From CAZFDT01 sp964518335 (GTDB lineage Bacteria > Planctomycetota > Phycisphaerae > Phycisphaerales > Phycisphaeraceae), in assembly GCA_964518335.1 (NCBI GenBank), contig CAZFDT010000026.1, forward strand, positions 1 to 61,952: 61,952 nt of DNA. The letters run 5' to 3'. Below the pieces are notes generated by a model that was not told the DNA's origin, searched no databases, and was given only the letters and a program-made list of their open reading frames with translations. The translations under genes were made by a program, and so were the position numbers. The first letter of the stretch is position 1. Each line of letters opens with the position of its first letter. Below, one piece after another: positions 8,682-17,458 of this stretch.

Positions 8682-9526
8682 CCATGAGCGACGCATCCAA
8701 TCAGAGCCGGTGCCTGACGGTTCTGCCACTGTGGCCGATGCGTGGTATCGCGGCCGGCGCGTGTTTGCTCACGGTGCTGGTCACACACTACCCCCCTTCT
8801 TGGCTAACAGCTATTCCGCTGTTTCACATCGACACGCGTTTGACGACGCTGGCGAGGCAGACCGGCGGCTACGCGCTGCTGACGACTCTGACGGCGCTGG
8901 CGCGGCCGCTGGGTCGGGCTCGCGCCATGCACCTGCAATGGGTTACTGCAGCACTCTTGCTGACCACTTACGTGTATGTCGAGCAATGGACCGTCACGCA
9001 CGTCGATGCCGCCGACGCTCCGCGCAAGTGCCTGGGCGTGTTGTTGGGCCTGGCCGCGGGCATGGCTGGGGAGATCGCACCGTGGCGCGCGGCCGCTTTC
9101 GTCTGGTTCTGGCGGACCATCCTGATCGCCATCACGCCGCCCTGCCTGATGATGGCGTTTCTCCCGGGTTATGGCGATCGGTTATTCTTCCTTGTGCCGG
9201 TCGTGCCGGGCATCGAGGTGCGTGCCGATTTTCTAGGCCACGGCATCGGCGCCTTGCTGGCCACGGTGTGTGTCATGGAGTCGCGGCTGTGTGGCATGGA
9301 TCGCGTCATGCTCAGCCGCGCCCTGGGCGTGATGGTCATGCTCATCATCGGTCCTGCTCTTGAACTGGTGCAGGGTCTGGTCGGCCGCGGCCAGCAATGG
9401 GGCGACGTGATCGCGCACTGGCTGGGTGTACTGATCGCCGTTGCCGTCATCCTGGCCATCGAACCGTTGCCGCAATGGTGGCGCCGGCATCGTCAGCGTG
9501 CGATTCATCGCCGACATGACTCATGA
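8678..9526 (+). CDS. VanZ-like membrane protein, apparently duplicated
   Basis: About eight hydrophobic segments fill this 282-residue protein. The C-terminal half shows the VanZ-like pattern: an acidic-histidine entry (DFLGHGIGALLA), then ELVQGLVGRGQQWGDVIAHWLGVLI. The N-terminal half has a weaker version, with YVEQWTVTHVDAADAPRKCLGVLLG in the equivalent place, so the protein looks like two VanZ-like units in tandem. VanZ relatives are envelope proteins, some affecting resistance to glycopeptides, with no defined activity. It shares an ATGA overlap with the nucleotide-sugar dehydrogenase, which suggests a role in surface polysaccharide metabolism. Confidence 0.65.
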   Translation: MTMSDASNQSRCLTVLPLWPMRGIAAGACLLTVLVTHYPPSWLTAIPLFHIDTRLTTLARQTGGYALLTTLTALARPLGRARAMHLQWVTAALLLTTYVYVEQWTVTHVDAADAPRKCLGVLLGLAAGMAGEIAPWRAAAFVWFWRTILIAITPPCLMMAFLPGYGDRLFFLVPVVPGIEVRADFLGHGIGALLATVCVMESRLCGMDRVMLSRALGVMVMLIIGPALELVQGLVGRGQQWGDVIAHWLGVLIAVAVILAIEPLPQWWRRHRQRAIHRRHDS

Positions 9527-9599
9527 CCGCTGCCTGCCTGCTCCGCTCATCGCTTCAGAGAGTCCGTGAGCCGGCCGTGACGTTCCGCGTGCGAGGCGA

Positions 9600-10697
9600 T
9601 CACCAGCCCAGGAGGTTGAGCAGGTGGGTTGTGCGGCCGGTGTCGATGTAGCCGGTGGCCGTCATGCCGGGGTGAAGTTCGATGCCTTGCGGGGGTGTGG
9701 CGAGGTTGACCTCGACGTAGAAGATGCCGTCACCGGTGGCGCGCGGCGTCACGACTGGGATGATGCGCCCGACCGAGCCTTCGAGGTAGCCGAAGCGGAA
9801 CGCAGGATACGCGGCCAGGCTCACCTGCACGGGCTCGCCGACCTGCACATGTCCGATCTGGCGTTCGGAGAGCTTGAACTTGGCGACCCATTGGGCGCGG
9901 TCGAAGACCTGGCCCAGCACGTGATCGGGCTTGACGAACTCGCCGGGCTCGAAGCGGTTGAAGTAGACCGTCCCGGCGATCGGCGCATGGATGCGGCGAA
10001 GCATCAACTCGGCATCGCGCAGCTTTACCGACTTCTCCGCAGCGTGAATCTGCTCCGTGAGCACCTCGATCTGCTTTTCCATCAGGGGATCACTGGTTAA
10101 CTGCAGCTCGGCAAGCCGGCTGGACGCCAGCTCCACGCGCAGCCGGGCGTCCTCGATTTCCTTGGCGGAGAATCCACCGGCGCCGGCGCCGCCCTCTGGC
10201 GCCATGCGGTCGAGCTGACTGCGCGCCAGCGCCAGGCTTCGCTCGGCCTGGAACACCTGCTCCTTGCGGCGCGATCGCTCCAGATGCTGCGACGCCTGAA
10301 GCTGCTCGAGCTGTTTGCGCCTGGCATCGAGCTCGCTGGCCGCCTGCTCGAACGACGCGAGTTGCACGGCGTCCTTGAGCTGGATGAGCAGTTGGCCCTT
10401 CTCGACCAGCGAGGCGTTGGGGACAAGCCATTGATCGATAGCGCCCTCGACGGAGGGACGGATTTCGACCTCCTGATCGGTCATGATATAGCCGGTGCCT
10501 CCGACCCATCGCGTGGTGGGCGTGACGGCGAGAAAGGCGACGACGGCAAGGGCCAGGCAGGGCAACAGCAGCAGCATTCTGCGGCCGGAGAACAGGCGGC
10601 GGCGCTGTGTGCGCGGGGGCCGGGTGGCGGCCGGTGGGCTCGCGGACGGGGCGGCTGAGCTTGCGGCGGGCTTGGGCGGTGTGGCGGTGGCGGTCAT
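9600..10697 (-). CDS. HlyD-family membrane fusion (periplasmic adaptor) protein
   Basis: The 365-residue product has a proline/alanine-rich cytoplasmic tail, one membrane helix (about residues 42-60), a lipoyl-like half (IRPSVEGAIDQWLVPNASLVEKGQLLIQL), a long coiled-coil hairpin with many Gln, Glu and Arg residues, and the second lipoyl half and beta-barrel (IHAPIAGTVYFNRFEPGEFV). Such adaptors bridge inner-membrane exporters to the envelope. The ATG at 10697 is chosen because it follows the ABC gene stop directly; the upstream frame is shadow. It is the last gene of an operon with two ABC half-transporters, so it probably couples their export to the periplasm or outer membrane. Confidence 0.85.
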   Translation of the reverse strand: MTATATPPKPAASSAAPSASPPAATRPPRTQRRRLFSGRRMLLLLPCLALAVVAFLAVTPTTRWVGGTGYIMTDQEVEIRPSVEGAIDQWLVPNASLVEKGQLLIQLKDAVQLASFEQAASELDARRKQLEQLQASQHLERSRRKEQVFQAERSLALARSQLDRMAPEGGAGAGGFSAKEIEDARLRVELASSRLAELQLTSDPLMEKQIEVLTEQIHAAEKSVKLRDAELMLRRIHAPIAGTVYFNRFEPGEFVKPDHVLGQVFDRAQWVAKFKLSERQIGHVQVGEPVQVSLAAYPAFRFGYLEGSVGRIIPVVTPRATGDGIFYVEVNLATPPQGIELHPGMTATGYIDTGRTTHLLNLLGW

Positions 10698-10701
10698 GGT
10701 G

Positions 10702-12687
10702 TTATCCTGCAGCCAACTGCAGCGGGCGCGTCTGGCCTCGCTGGTGTTGTTCGTGGCACAGCCGGGCAAATGGGCCGTCGGCGAGGAGCAGTTCAGCAGG
10801 CGGGCCAAACTCGGCGAGGATTCCGTCGTCGAGCATCAGCACATAGTCGCATGCACGGGCGATTGACACACGGTGAGTGATGAGGATGACGGTGCGGTGC
10901 GCCAGCGCGGCGGCGAACCCATCCAGGAGCCGTGCCTCGGTGTGTGCGTCCAGGGCGCTGGTGCAGTCGTCGAGGATGAGCACGGGCGTGTCCGCCAGCA
11001 GCGATCTCGCCAGACCGACGCGCTGTTTCTGCCCGCCCGAGAGCGTCAGGCCGCGCTCATGAGTCAATGTGCGATACCGCTGAGGCAGTTGCTCGATGAA
11101 GTCGTGGATCTGGGCGTAACGTGCTGAGGCGACAACGTCACGAGGCCCGGCCGCCGGCGAGCCGTAGCTGATGTTCTCGGCGATCGTGCCGCTGAACACC
11201 ACGGCCTCCTGGGCGACGAATCCGACACAGCGCCGCAGCGCGGCAATTTTGAACTGCCGCACGTCGATCCCGTCGAACCGGATGGTCCCACTCGTCGGGT
11301 CGTACAAACGACAGGCGAGCTTGGCCAATGAGCTCTTGCCCGAGCCGCTGGGCCCCATCACCGCCAGGCGTTTACCCGCCGGCAGCGTGAACGTCACCCC
11401 CTGCAGCGCGGGCGTGCGGTCAGCACCATAACGCAGCGACACGTTGTCGAAACGAATCTCGCACGCCTTGCGCGGAGGCATGACCGGATCGGCTGGATCG
11501 TCGAGCGTGATCGGCTCGTCGAGCACGCGCATCACCTTGCCCGCCACCACCCGAAGGCGTTGCAGGTGCGAGCCCAGCGTCGTCAACGTGGCGATCGGCG
11601 TGAACAGATACCCTGCCGCGGCGAAGAACATCAGCAGCGTACCCAGCGTCATTTCCCCGTCACGCACGCGCATCGTCCCGAACCACAGCAGCAGCGTCGT
11701 GCACGATCCGCTGATGACGCCGCACGCCACGACAAACCCCGTGTCGAGCAATGACACGCCCAGGTGCTGCCGCAGAATCACGCGCGCCTGGCGCAGGAAC
11801 TGCAGCGCCTCTCCGGTCTCGCGGCCGAAGCTCTTGATGACCTGGAAGCTGCTGACGCGGTTGGCGACATGGGCGTTGAGCATGCCCTCGCGCGTGCGCA
11901 GGTTCTCGTGGACGATCTTCATGCGACCGCGGAACCAGTTGTAGCACACGGCATACGTCGGCAGCGCCACCACGACCAGCATCGCCAGATCCGGCGCGAT
12001 CGCCAGCAACAACACCAGCCCGAAGCCCATGGTCAACAGGCTCGGGGGTATGCTCCGCAACAGATCGGTCACATGACCTTGGAACTGGCCCACGTCGGAG
12101 AACAGGTGCGTCATCAGCCGGCCGGGCGAGTGACGGTCGTGGTAGGCCAAGGGCAACTCGTGCAGCTTGTCATGCAGATGCTGTCGGAGGCGGTACTGCA
12201 CCTTGCCGCCGATGTAGATCGTGCGCTCCATCACGACCGCCTGGGCGGCGTGCCGCGCCAACTCGATCAGGAGCATCAACCCCGCGATGCGCCACAGCAG
12301 CGACATCTTCTCGTCGATGCTCCTGCCGGGCTTGGCGTCGAGACGGTCAACCCACGAGTTGCGGTAGCGGTTCTCCAGGTCGAGGCTGTAAAGCCGGTAC
12401 TCCCCCATCCGCGTGGGATCGACAGCGTGCGCCTCGGGCTCGTCGGCCGCCAGCAGATGTACTTCGATCAGGTCATCGGCGACCATCTGCCCCAGCCAGG
12501 CATAGGCGAACATCACCATGCCTGCCGTGCTGCCGACGACGATGACAAGCAGCAGCGTGGGCCAGTGGTGCTGGACGTAGTAGCGCCGAATCAGCCGGCG
12601 CAGCGCCGTGGGGTCGTGGTGATACTGATCGTGCCGTTCGAGGGGCTGGTGAATCAGTCGCCAGAGGCTGGTGAGGGCGGCGATCAT
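10702..12687 (-). CDS. ABC exporter half-transporter with a degenerate Walker B
   Basis: A fused permease-ATPase of 661 residues. The N-terminal membrane domain has about six helices, with a large polar insert (about residues 80-125) between the first two. The ATPase has Walker A GPSGSGKS (near residue 445), signature LSGGQKQR and Walker B VLILDDCTSALD, in which aspartate replaces the usual catalytic glutamate. The switch histidine is present (LITHR). This pattern is typical of one subunit of a heterodimeric exporter. The partner is the upstream gene, with which it shares a four-base ATGA overlap. The HlyD-type adaptor starts immediately downstream. The cargo is unknown. Confidence 0.9.
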   Translation of the reverse strand: MIAALTSLWRLIHQPLERHDQYHHDPTALRRLIRRYYVQHHWPTLLLVIVVGSTAGMVMFAYAWLGQMVADDLIEVHLLAADEPEAHAVDPTRMGEYRLYSLDLENRYRNSWVDRLDAKPGRSIDEKMSLLWRIAGLMLLIELARHAAQAVVMERTIYIGGKVQYRLRQHLHDKLHELPLAYHDRHSPGRLMTHLFSDVGQFQGHVTDLLRSIPPSLLTMGFGLVLLLAIAPDLAMLVVVALPTYAVCYNWFRGRMKIVHENLRTREGMLNAHVANRVSSFQVIKSFGRETGEALQFLRQARVILRQHLGVSLLDTGFVVACGVISGSCTTLLLWFGTMRVRDGEMTLGTLLMFFAAAGYLFTPIATLTTLGSHLQRLRVVAGKVMRVLDEPITLDDPADPVMPPRKACEIRFDNVSLRYGADRTPALQGVTFTLPAGKRLAVMGPSGSGKSSLAKLACRLYDPTSGTIRFDGIDVRQFKIAALRRCVGFVAQEAVVFSGTIAENISYGSPAAGPRDVVASARYAQIHDFIEQLPQRYRTLTHERGLTLSGGQKQRVGLARSLLADTPVLILDDCTSALDAHTEARLLDGFAAALAHRTVILITHRVSIARACDYVLMLDDGILAEFGPPAELLLADGPFARLCHEQHQRGQTRPLQLAAG

Positions 12688-14429
12688 GCCGTCACCGCCT
12701 GCGGCAGAGCCGCGGTCTGGGTGAGATAGAGATTGCGGTAGTACCCGTTGGGGTTCTGCATGAGCTGGGCGTGGGCGCCCGCCTCGAACACATGGCCGTC
12801 GCGCATCGCCACGATGAGGTCGGCGTGGACAATGGTGTTGAGCCGGTGAGCGATCACGAAACTGGTCCGATTATGCATCAGCCGCTTGAGGGCGATCTGG
12901 ATCAGCGCCTCGCTCATGGGATCGAGGCTGCTGGTGGCCTCGTCCAGCAGGAGAATGGCGGGGTCAGCCAGGATCGCACGGGCGATGCACAACCGCTGCT
13001 TCTCACCCACCGACAGCGTGATGCCGTACTCGCCCAAGCGGGTGTCGATGCCCAGGGGGAGTCGGCTGACCAGATCGTCCAGCTCAGCCAGACGCACGAC
13101 TTGCTCGATGTCCCGGCGCGCCGCGCCGCGCCGACCGTAGGCGATGTTTTCTCCAATGGTAGTGTCGAACACGATCGGGTCCTGCGGCACGAGGGCCAGG
13201 TGACTGCGGTAGGCGCGTGTGTCCAGCGTCTGCAGGTCTTGTCCATCGATCAGCAGCCGCCCACTATGCGGCTGGTAATAGCGGTAGAGCAGATTGATCA
13301 TCGTGCTCTTGCCACAGCCGGTCGGTCCGACAAACGCCACGGTCATGCCCGGTTCGACCGCAAGGTTGACGCCGCGCAGCACGGGTTTGTCCGGCTCGTA
13401 AGCGAAATGCACGTTCTCGAACTCGACACGGCCCGCGATGCGAGTCAGGCGCACGCCTGTTCGCACGACAGCATCGTCCTCGGCACGCAGCAGTTCGAAG
13501 ATGCGAGACAGAGCGACCTTGCCCTGCTCGATCTGGTTGCTCAACTCCGACAGTTGCACCGCCGGGTGAATCAGGCGCCAGGTGTAGGCCCCGACGACCG
13601 TCACCGCGCCGTACGTCAGCTTGCCGTGCAGCGCCATCCACGTGCCGGTGAGCATGACCGCCAGGTACGTCAGCCATGCGATGGACGAACTGGTCAGCGC
13701 GTACCCGACGTTGTACATGCGGAAGCGGTGGAAGCATCGCTCGGCGAGGAAGTTGTGCCGGCCGAACTCGCGCGACTCGCGCCGCTCGGCGCCGAACGCC
13801 TTGACCACGATCGTCCCCGCCAGGCGTTCCTGCGCCAGGCCCGACAACACGTCCATCTTTCGCCGGTGCCGCCGCTGCACCGCGCGAATCCGTCGCACGA
13901 ACCATTTGTAGTTGGCCACGAACAGCACGATCGACGCGAACACGATCCCCGTCAGTCGGAAACTGATCGTCAGCATGACCACCATGGCGAACAGGGCGCA
14001 GAGCACCTGAACGGTCAGCCCGAGTACCTGGTGGGTCAGCAGCGACTGCAGTTGCGCCACGTCGCCGCGCAGGCGCTCCATGAGCTTGCCGGTGGTCGTG
14101 TTCTGCATGTACCGGCAACTGAGCTTCTGCACCTTGCGGTAAAGCACGAAGCGCAGGTCGAGCATCACGCGCTGGCTGACGAGCGTGACGCTGTAGTTGG
14201 CCATGGTGCGGAAGATCGCGTCGCACACGGGCATGGCCAGAAGCACGAGCATGAGCATGGCCAGCTCGTCGTACCTGCCCTTGCCAATGACGTGGTCGAT
14301 CAGCCGCGCGATGACCATCGGCGGAATCAGACCCAGCGCCGTGATCAAGAGCAGGGCGACGCCGGCGAAGACGATGCGGCCGCGATGCGCGCGAAGAAGC
14401 TTGAGGATGTATACAAAGTCAGCCATCAC
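12684..14429 (-). CDS. ABC exporter half-transporter with a non-canonical signature motif
   Basis: A 581-residue permease-ATPase fusion with six membrane helices. The ATPase has Walker A GPTGCGKS, Walker B ILLLDEATSSLD with the normal catalytic glutamate, and the switch histidine in VIAHRL. Its signature reads LSVGEKQR instead of LSGGQ. Paired with the next gene, one ATP site would combine this glutamate with the partner's LSGGQ (competent), while the other would combine the partner's aspartate with LSVGE (degenerate). ATG codons at 14429 and 14426 are adjacent; either could be used. It heads the three-gene exporter operon. Confidence 0.9.
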   Translation of the reverse strand: MMADFVYILKLLRAHRGRIVFAGVALLLITALGLIPPMVIARLIDHVIGKGRYDELAMLMLVLLAMPVCDAIFRTMANYSVTLVSQRVMLDLRFVLYRKVQKLSCRYMQNTTTGKLMERLRGDVAQLQSLLTHQVLGLTVQVLCALFAMVVMLTISFRLTGIVFASIVLFVANYKWFVRRIRAVQRRHRRKMDVLSGLAQERLAGTIVVKAFGAERRESREFGRHNFLAERCFHRFRMYNVGYALTSSSIAWLTYLAVMLTGTWMALHGKLTYGAVTVVGAYTWRLIHPAVQLSELSNQIEQGKVALSRIFELLRAEDDAVVRTGVRLTRIAGRVEFENVHFAYEPDKPVLRGVNLAVEPGMTVAFVGPTGCGKSTMINLLYRYYQPHSGRLLIDGQDLQTLDTRAYRSHLALVPQDPIVFDTTIGENIAYGRRGAARRDIEQVVRLAELDDLVSRLPLGIDTRLGEYGITLSVGEKQRLCIARAILADPAILLLDEATSSLDPMSEALIQIALKRLMHNRTSFVIAHRLNTIVHADLIVAMRDGHVFEAGAHAQLMQNPNGYYRNLYLTQTAALPQAVTA

Positions 14430-14787
14430 CGATGGCGTCTGGGCTGGTTTGTCCGTTGGGTTGAGTCGCCGTCAGCCGCCGGCGACGGGACGGGCCGCCA
14501 ATCGCGGCCCGAGGTGGGCATGGGGTCACAACTCCCGGGGCCAAAGCCCCGACCGTGAGGTCGGCCCGCCCGCGTCACGGTGACTCACCGCACGCCGTCG
14601 CGCCAACCCTCACGTGGCCGACGACGTTCCCCACGGGGAGGCCGCCAACACGCCTATAGCATACCCTTCTTGATCGGTGGTCGAGGCAGCCATACCACCA
14701 TTTTTTACCCATTGGCATGCTCGCGGCCTTGGCCAGGTTGCCCAGATCCGCCAGTTGAGAAGGCCCTGCGGGGGTGCAAACGCCGCC
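14430..14787. other. Intergenic region upstream of the ABC operon
   Basis: No gene is supported here. It lies between the start of the ABC operon and the end of def, both on the minus strand. It holds the pair of overlapping hairpins described separately at 14536-14564 and otherwise no clear feature. A promoter for the ABC operon should lie near 14430-14480, but I see no convincing box. Confidence 0.5.
14536..14564. repeat. Two overlapping, mutually exclusive hairpins
   Basis: CGGGGC-CAAA-GCCCCG at 14536-14551 and CCGACC-GTGA-GGTCGG at 14549-14564 share bases 14549-14551, so only one can form fully at a time. No T-tract follows on either strand, so simple termination is unlikely. It may be a dispersed palindromic repeat or an alternative RNA structure in the leader of the ABC operon. 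Confidence 0.4.
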
Positions 14788-15333
14788 TTATCTGGCGGCA
14801 GCTTCGAGTTCCTGCAGAGTGCGGCGGTTGGCCAGACGGTCCATCGGCGTCATCTTGTCAAGGATGAGCACGCCGTCCAGATGGTCGGCCTCGTGCTGCC
14901 ACACCCGCGCGGGCATGGCTTCTGACGTGAACTCGAAAGGCTTGCCATCCAGGTCAAAAGCCCGAATCGTGATCGCAGCAGGACGACGCACATTGACATG
15001 AACGCCGGGGATGGAGAGGCAGCCCTCCTCGTACTCGCTGGTCTGGGACGAAGCCTCGGCGAGGGTGGGATTGATGAATACGCGGTCCTGCCCGGCCCCC
15101 GCCGTCTGGTCGGGCCCGGACGGGTTGGCGACGAACAGGCGCCAGCTCAGGCCCACCTGGGGTGCGGCCAGCCCGACGCCACCGGCCTCGTGCATGAGCT
15201 GGATCATCCTGGCGGCCACCGCCCGCACCTCGGCCGACGCCCCCCCCGCCGACAGCGTCACCGCGCTGGCCTGCTTTCGCAGGCGTGGGTCGGGGTATTG
15301 CACGATGTTCAAACGGGCGGGATTAACTGACAT
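14788..15333 (-). CDS. def: Peptide deformylase
   Basis: Deformylase removes the formyl group from new N-terminal methionines. The three family motifs are present in order: GGVGLAAPQVG, EGCLSIPG and QHEADHLDG, giving the metal-binding cysteine and the two histidines of HExxH. Length is 181 residues from the ATG at 15333, which fits the family. The frame extends upstream to 15516, but that extension is unlike any deformylase N-terminus. The gene is divergent from the HU-like gene with 225 bases between, which must hold both promoters. Confidence 0.95.
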   Translation of the reverse strand: MSVNPARLNIVQYPDPRLRKQASAVTLSAGGASAEVRAVAARMIQLMHEAGGVGLAAPQVGLSWRLFVANPSGPDQTAGAGQDRVFINPTLAEASSQTSEYEEGCLSIPGVHVNVRRPAAITIRAFDLDGKPFEFTSEAMPARVWQHEADHLDGVLILDKMTPMDRLANRRTLQELEAAAR

Positions 15334-15558
15334 AGGCCCAAATGGTAGGCCTTCACCTGCCGACCCACAAGGCCCGACCGGCCCAGCGGCCCCACTGTCG
15401 CACAATCTGCAAGTGCCGCCTTGACCAGCGATTGGGAGAATGTCATACTGACTTGGCAAGCAAGGGTTTGGGGCGTTTGGCACGTCTGCAACGAGGGTTG
15501 GTTTGATGACGCGCATCGCCGCAGCAACCCGTTATCGGATGTCTCTTGAGGGGCATGT

Positions 15559-15894
15559 ATGTCCACCATCACCAAAAAAGAACTGATTGACCACATCGCG
15601 CTGGCGACCAAGCAGAAGCGGGTGGTCGTCAAGAAGATCATCCAGTCGTTTCTGGACAGCATTATCGTGGAGCTGGGCCGCAGCAATCGGCTGGAGTTCC
15701 GCGACTTCGGCGTCTTCGAGGTCAAGCATCGCAAGGCCCGCATGGCCCAGAACCCCAAGACGCTGGAGCAGGTCCCCGTCCCGCCCAAGCGCACCGTCAA
15801 GTTCAAGGTCGGCCGGCTGATGAAGCAGACCCTCAGCAGCGACGGCCCCGTCGCCTTGCCCACGTCATCGGGCGTGGGTGACGACGATGACTGA
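15559..15894 (+). CDS. HU/IHF-family DNA-binding protein
   Basis: A histone-like DNA-bending protein. The helical dimerisation part (KKELIDHIALATK..KKIIQSFLDSIIVELG) leads to the FRDFGVFEVKHRKARMAQNPKT beta-arm segment that inserts in the minor groove, and PPKRTVKFKVGRLMK. At 111 residues it is longer than HU (about 90) because of an acidic tail ending GVGDDDD. GAGG precedes the ATG by a short distance. HU and IHF cannot be separated with confidence from this sequence. Confidence 0.92.
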   Translation: MSTITKKELIDHIALATKQKRVVVKKIIQSFLDSIIVELGRSNRLEFRDFGVFEVKHRKARMAQNPKTLEQVPVPPKRTVKFKVGRLMKQTLSSDGPVALPTSSGVGDDDD

Positions 15895-15914
15895 ACCACT
15901 CGGGTGTTGCGGTC

Positions 15915-17081
15915 TTGCCTGACCCGGTTCATCCCGCCACGCCTTACCGCGACGAATGGCTCCATGCGCTGAGCCGGGAGTTGCACAGCCTGCATCAGCG
16001 CGATCTGCTGCGCGGCTTGCGCCCTGTCGAATCCTCGGGCCTCATCGTGCAGGTGGACGGGCGCGAGCTCATCAACCTGGCCTCCAACGACTACTTGGGC
16101 CTGAGCCATCATCCGCACTTGAAGAAGGCTGCAGTTGACGCCGTCGAACGTTGGGGCGTCGGCAGCGGCGCAAGCCGACTGGTCGCGGGCACTCTCGCAG
16201 TTCACTCCGATGTGGAACGACGGTTTGCGGCGTTTAAGCACGCAGAAGCGTCGCTGCTGTGCCCCACGGGCTACATGGCCAACCTTTCCGTGCTCACCAG
16301 TCTCGCGGGCCCCGGCGATCTGGTGTGCATCGACAAACTCACTCATGCCTCGCTCATTGACGCCGCCCGTGCCAGCGGGGCGGAGGTGCGCACCTTTCCA
16401 CACCTCCATTACGCCAGGCTTGAACGTCTTCTGACCCTACGCAAAGGCCGCGCCTTCATTGTCACCGACAGCGTGTTCAGCATGGATGGCGACGTGGCTG
16501 ATCTGCCCGCATTGTGCGACTTGGCGGAGCAACATCATGCGATTCTCGTTGTCGATGAGGCGCACAGCACCGGTCTGTTCGGGGAAACTGGAGCGGGCTT
16601 GTGCGAGTTGCAGGGCGTCACCGACCGCGTCGATGTCGTCGTGAGCACCGCCAGCAAAGCGATGGGCGGCCTGGGCGGCATCGTCAGCGCTGCACGACCG
16701 GTGATCGACACGCTGGTCAATCGCGGGCGGTCGTTCATCTACACCACCGCCCCGCCGCCAGCCCAGGCCGCTGTCATTGCCGCCGCGCTCGACGTGATCC
16801 GCGACGAGCCGTGGCGTCGCCGCCGCGTGCTCAGTCTGGCCGCGCAGGTGCGCCGGGCGCTGTCGCTGGACACTGCGGTGCCGTCGCCGATCATCCCGAT
16901 CATCACCGGGTCCCCCACTGCCGCTCTGGCCCTGGCGCAACGTCTGCAGGATCAGGGGTTTCTGGCGGTGGCGATCCGGCCCCCCACCGTGGCGCCAAAC
17001 ACCGCGCGGGTCCGCCTCTCGCTCCGCGCCGACCTCGAGGACGCGGACGTCGCCCGCCTTCTGCGCGTCCTGGCCGACTGA
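15915..17081 (+). CDS. bioF: 8-amino-7-oxononanoate synthase or related alpha-oxoamine synthase
   Basis: A PLP enzyme of the alpha-oxoamine synthase family. Visible features are SNDYLGLSHHP, GSGASRLVAGT, the DEAHSTGLFG segment carrying the PLP-contacting aspartate and histidine, and the Schiff-base lysine (K248) in STASKAMGG. Position and length (388) fit BioF, the first committed step in biotin assembly, but 2-amino-3-ketobutyrate ligase is hard to exclude. There is no in-frame ATG near the N-terminus; the TTG at 15915 is the best start. No other biotin genes are in the window. Confidence 0.8.
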   Translation: MPDPVHPATPYRDEWLHALSRELHSLHQRDLLRGLRPVESSGLIVQVDGRELINLASNDYLGLSHHPHLKKAAVDAVERWGVGSGASRLVAGTLAVHSDVERRFAAFKHAEASLLCPTGYMANLSVLTSLAGPGDLVCIDKLTHASLIDAARASGAEVRTFPHLHYARLERLLTLRKGRAFIVTDSVFSMDGDVADLPALCDLAEQHHAILVVDEAHSTGLFGETGAGLCELQGVTDRVDVVVSTASKAMGGLGGIVSAARPVIDTLVNRGRSFIYTTAPPPAQAAVIAAALDVIRDEPWRRRRVLSLAAQVRRALSLDTAVPSPIIPIITGSPTAALALAQRLQDQGFLAVAIRPPTVAPNTARVRLSLRADLEDADVARLLRVLAD

Positions 17082-17112
17082 CACCACTGCGGGAAGCACC
17101 ATAGGGCAGCGA

Positions 17113-17140
17113 TTGACATATCATTATTTCATGATATATT
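17113..17140 (+). promoter_or_regulatory. Sigma-70-type promoter with a palindromic operator in the spacer
   Basis: TTGACA at 17113-17118 and TATATT at 17135-17140 are separated by 16 bases. The spacer carries ATATCAT-TATTTC-ATGATAT, a 7-bp inverted repeat at 17118-17137 that reaches into the -10 box. It is AT-rich in a GC-rich region and lies directly before an ArsR-type repressor gene, so autoregulation by promoter occlusion is a natural inference. The expected transcript start, about six bases after the -10 box, falls on or next to the ATG at 17147, so the message may be leaderless. Confidence 0.8.
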
Positions 17141-17146
17141 GATGTC

Positions 17147-17458
17147 ATGATTATTTCACCAGCGCCCATTCCCGCCGACGCGCTCCAGGCCGCCGCACGC
17201 TGCCTGCGGGTGCTGGCCCACCCCGACCGCCTGCGCATCGTCGAGCAGATCGACCTTCACAAAAAAGTCCGCGTGGGCGATCTGGCTCAGACCTTGGACC
17301 TGGCTCCAAACGCCGTCAGCCAGCACCTCAACCAAATGCGCGCCCACGGCCTGCTAGCGCCCCGCCGCGAAGGCCGCGAGGTGTTCTACCGCATCACCAA
17401 CCCCCACGTGACCAACGTCCTGCGCTGCATCCGCAGGCACGCCGGAGAACCGTCATGA
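17147..17458 (+). CDS. ArsR-family repressor of the sulfur operon
   Basis: A 103-residue winged-helix protein. The core reads LRVLAHPDRLRIVEQI, then the recognition helix NAVSQHLNQMRAHGLL and the wing RREGREVFYRI. It has two cysteines, C19 near the N-terminal helix and C94 in the last helix. SqrR/BigR-type regulators sense reactive sulfur through a cysteine pair, but the first cysteine here is not at the position I expect for that subfamily, so the sensing mechanism is uncertain. It overlaps the next gene by four bases (ATGA), and a palindrome sits in its own promoter, so it very likely represses the whole operon. Confidence 0.9.
   Translation: MIISPAPIPADALQAAARCLRVLAHPDRLRIVEQIDLHKKVRVGDLAQTLDLAPNAVSQHLNQMRAHGLLAPRREGREVFYRITNPHVTNVLRCIRRHAGEPS

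Noticed and set aside
7347..8729. 460-codon ORF opposite the nucleotide-sugar dehydrogenase
   Set aside because: Antisense to an enzyme with all catalytic motifs; no domain in the translation.
12771..14558. 595-codon ORF on the plus strand opposite the ABC transporter genes
   Set aside because: It is antisense to a well-conserved ABC exporter and has a composition rich in His, Gln and Arg typical of GC-rich shadow frames. There is no recognisable motif.
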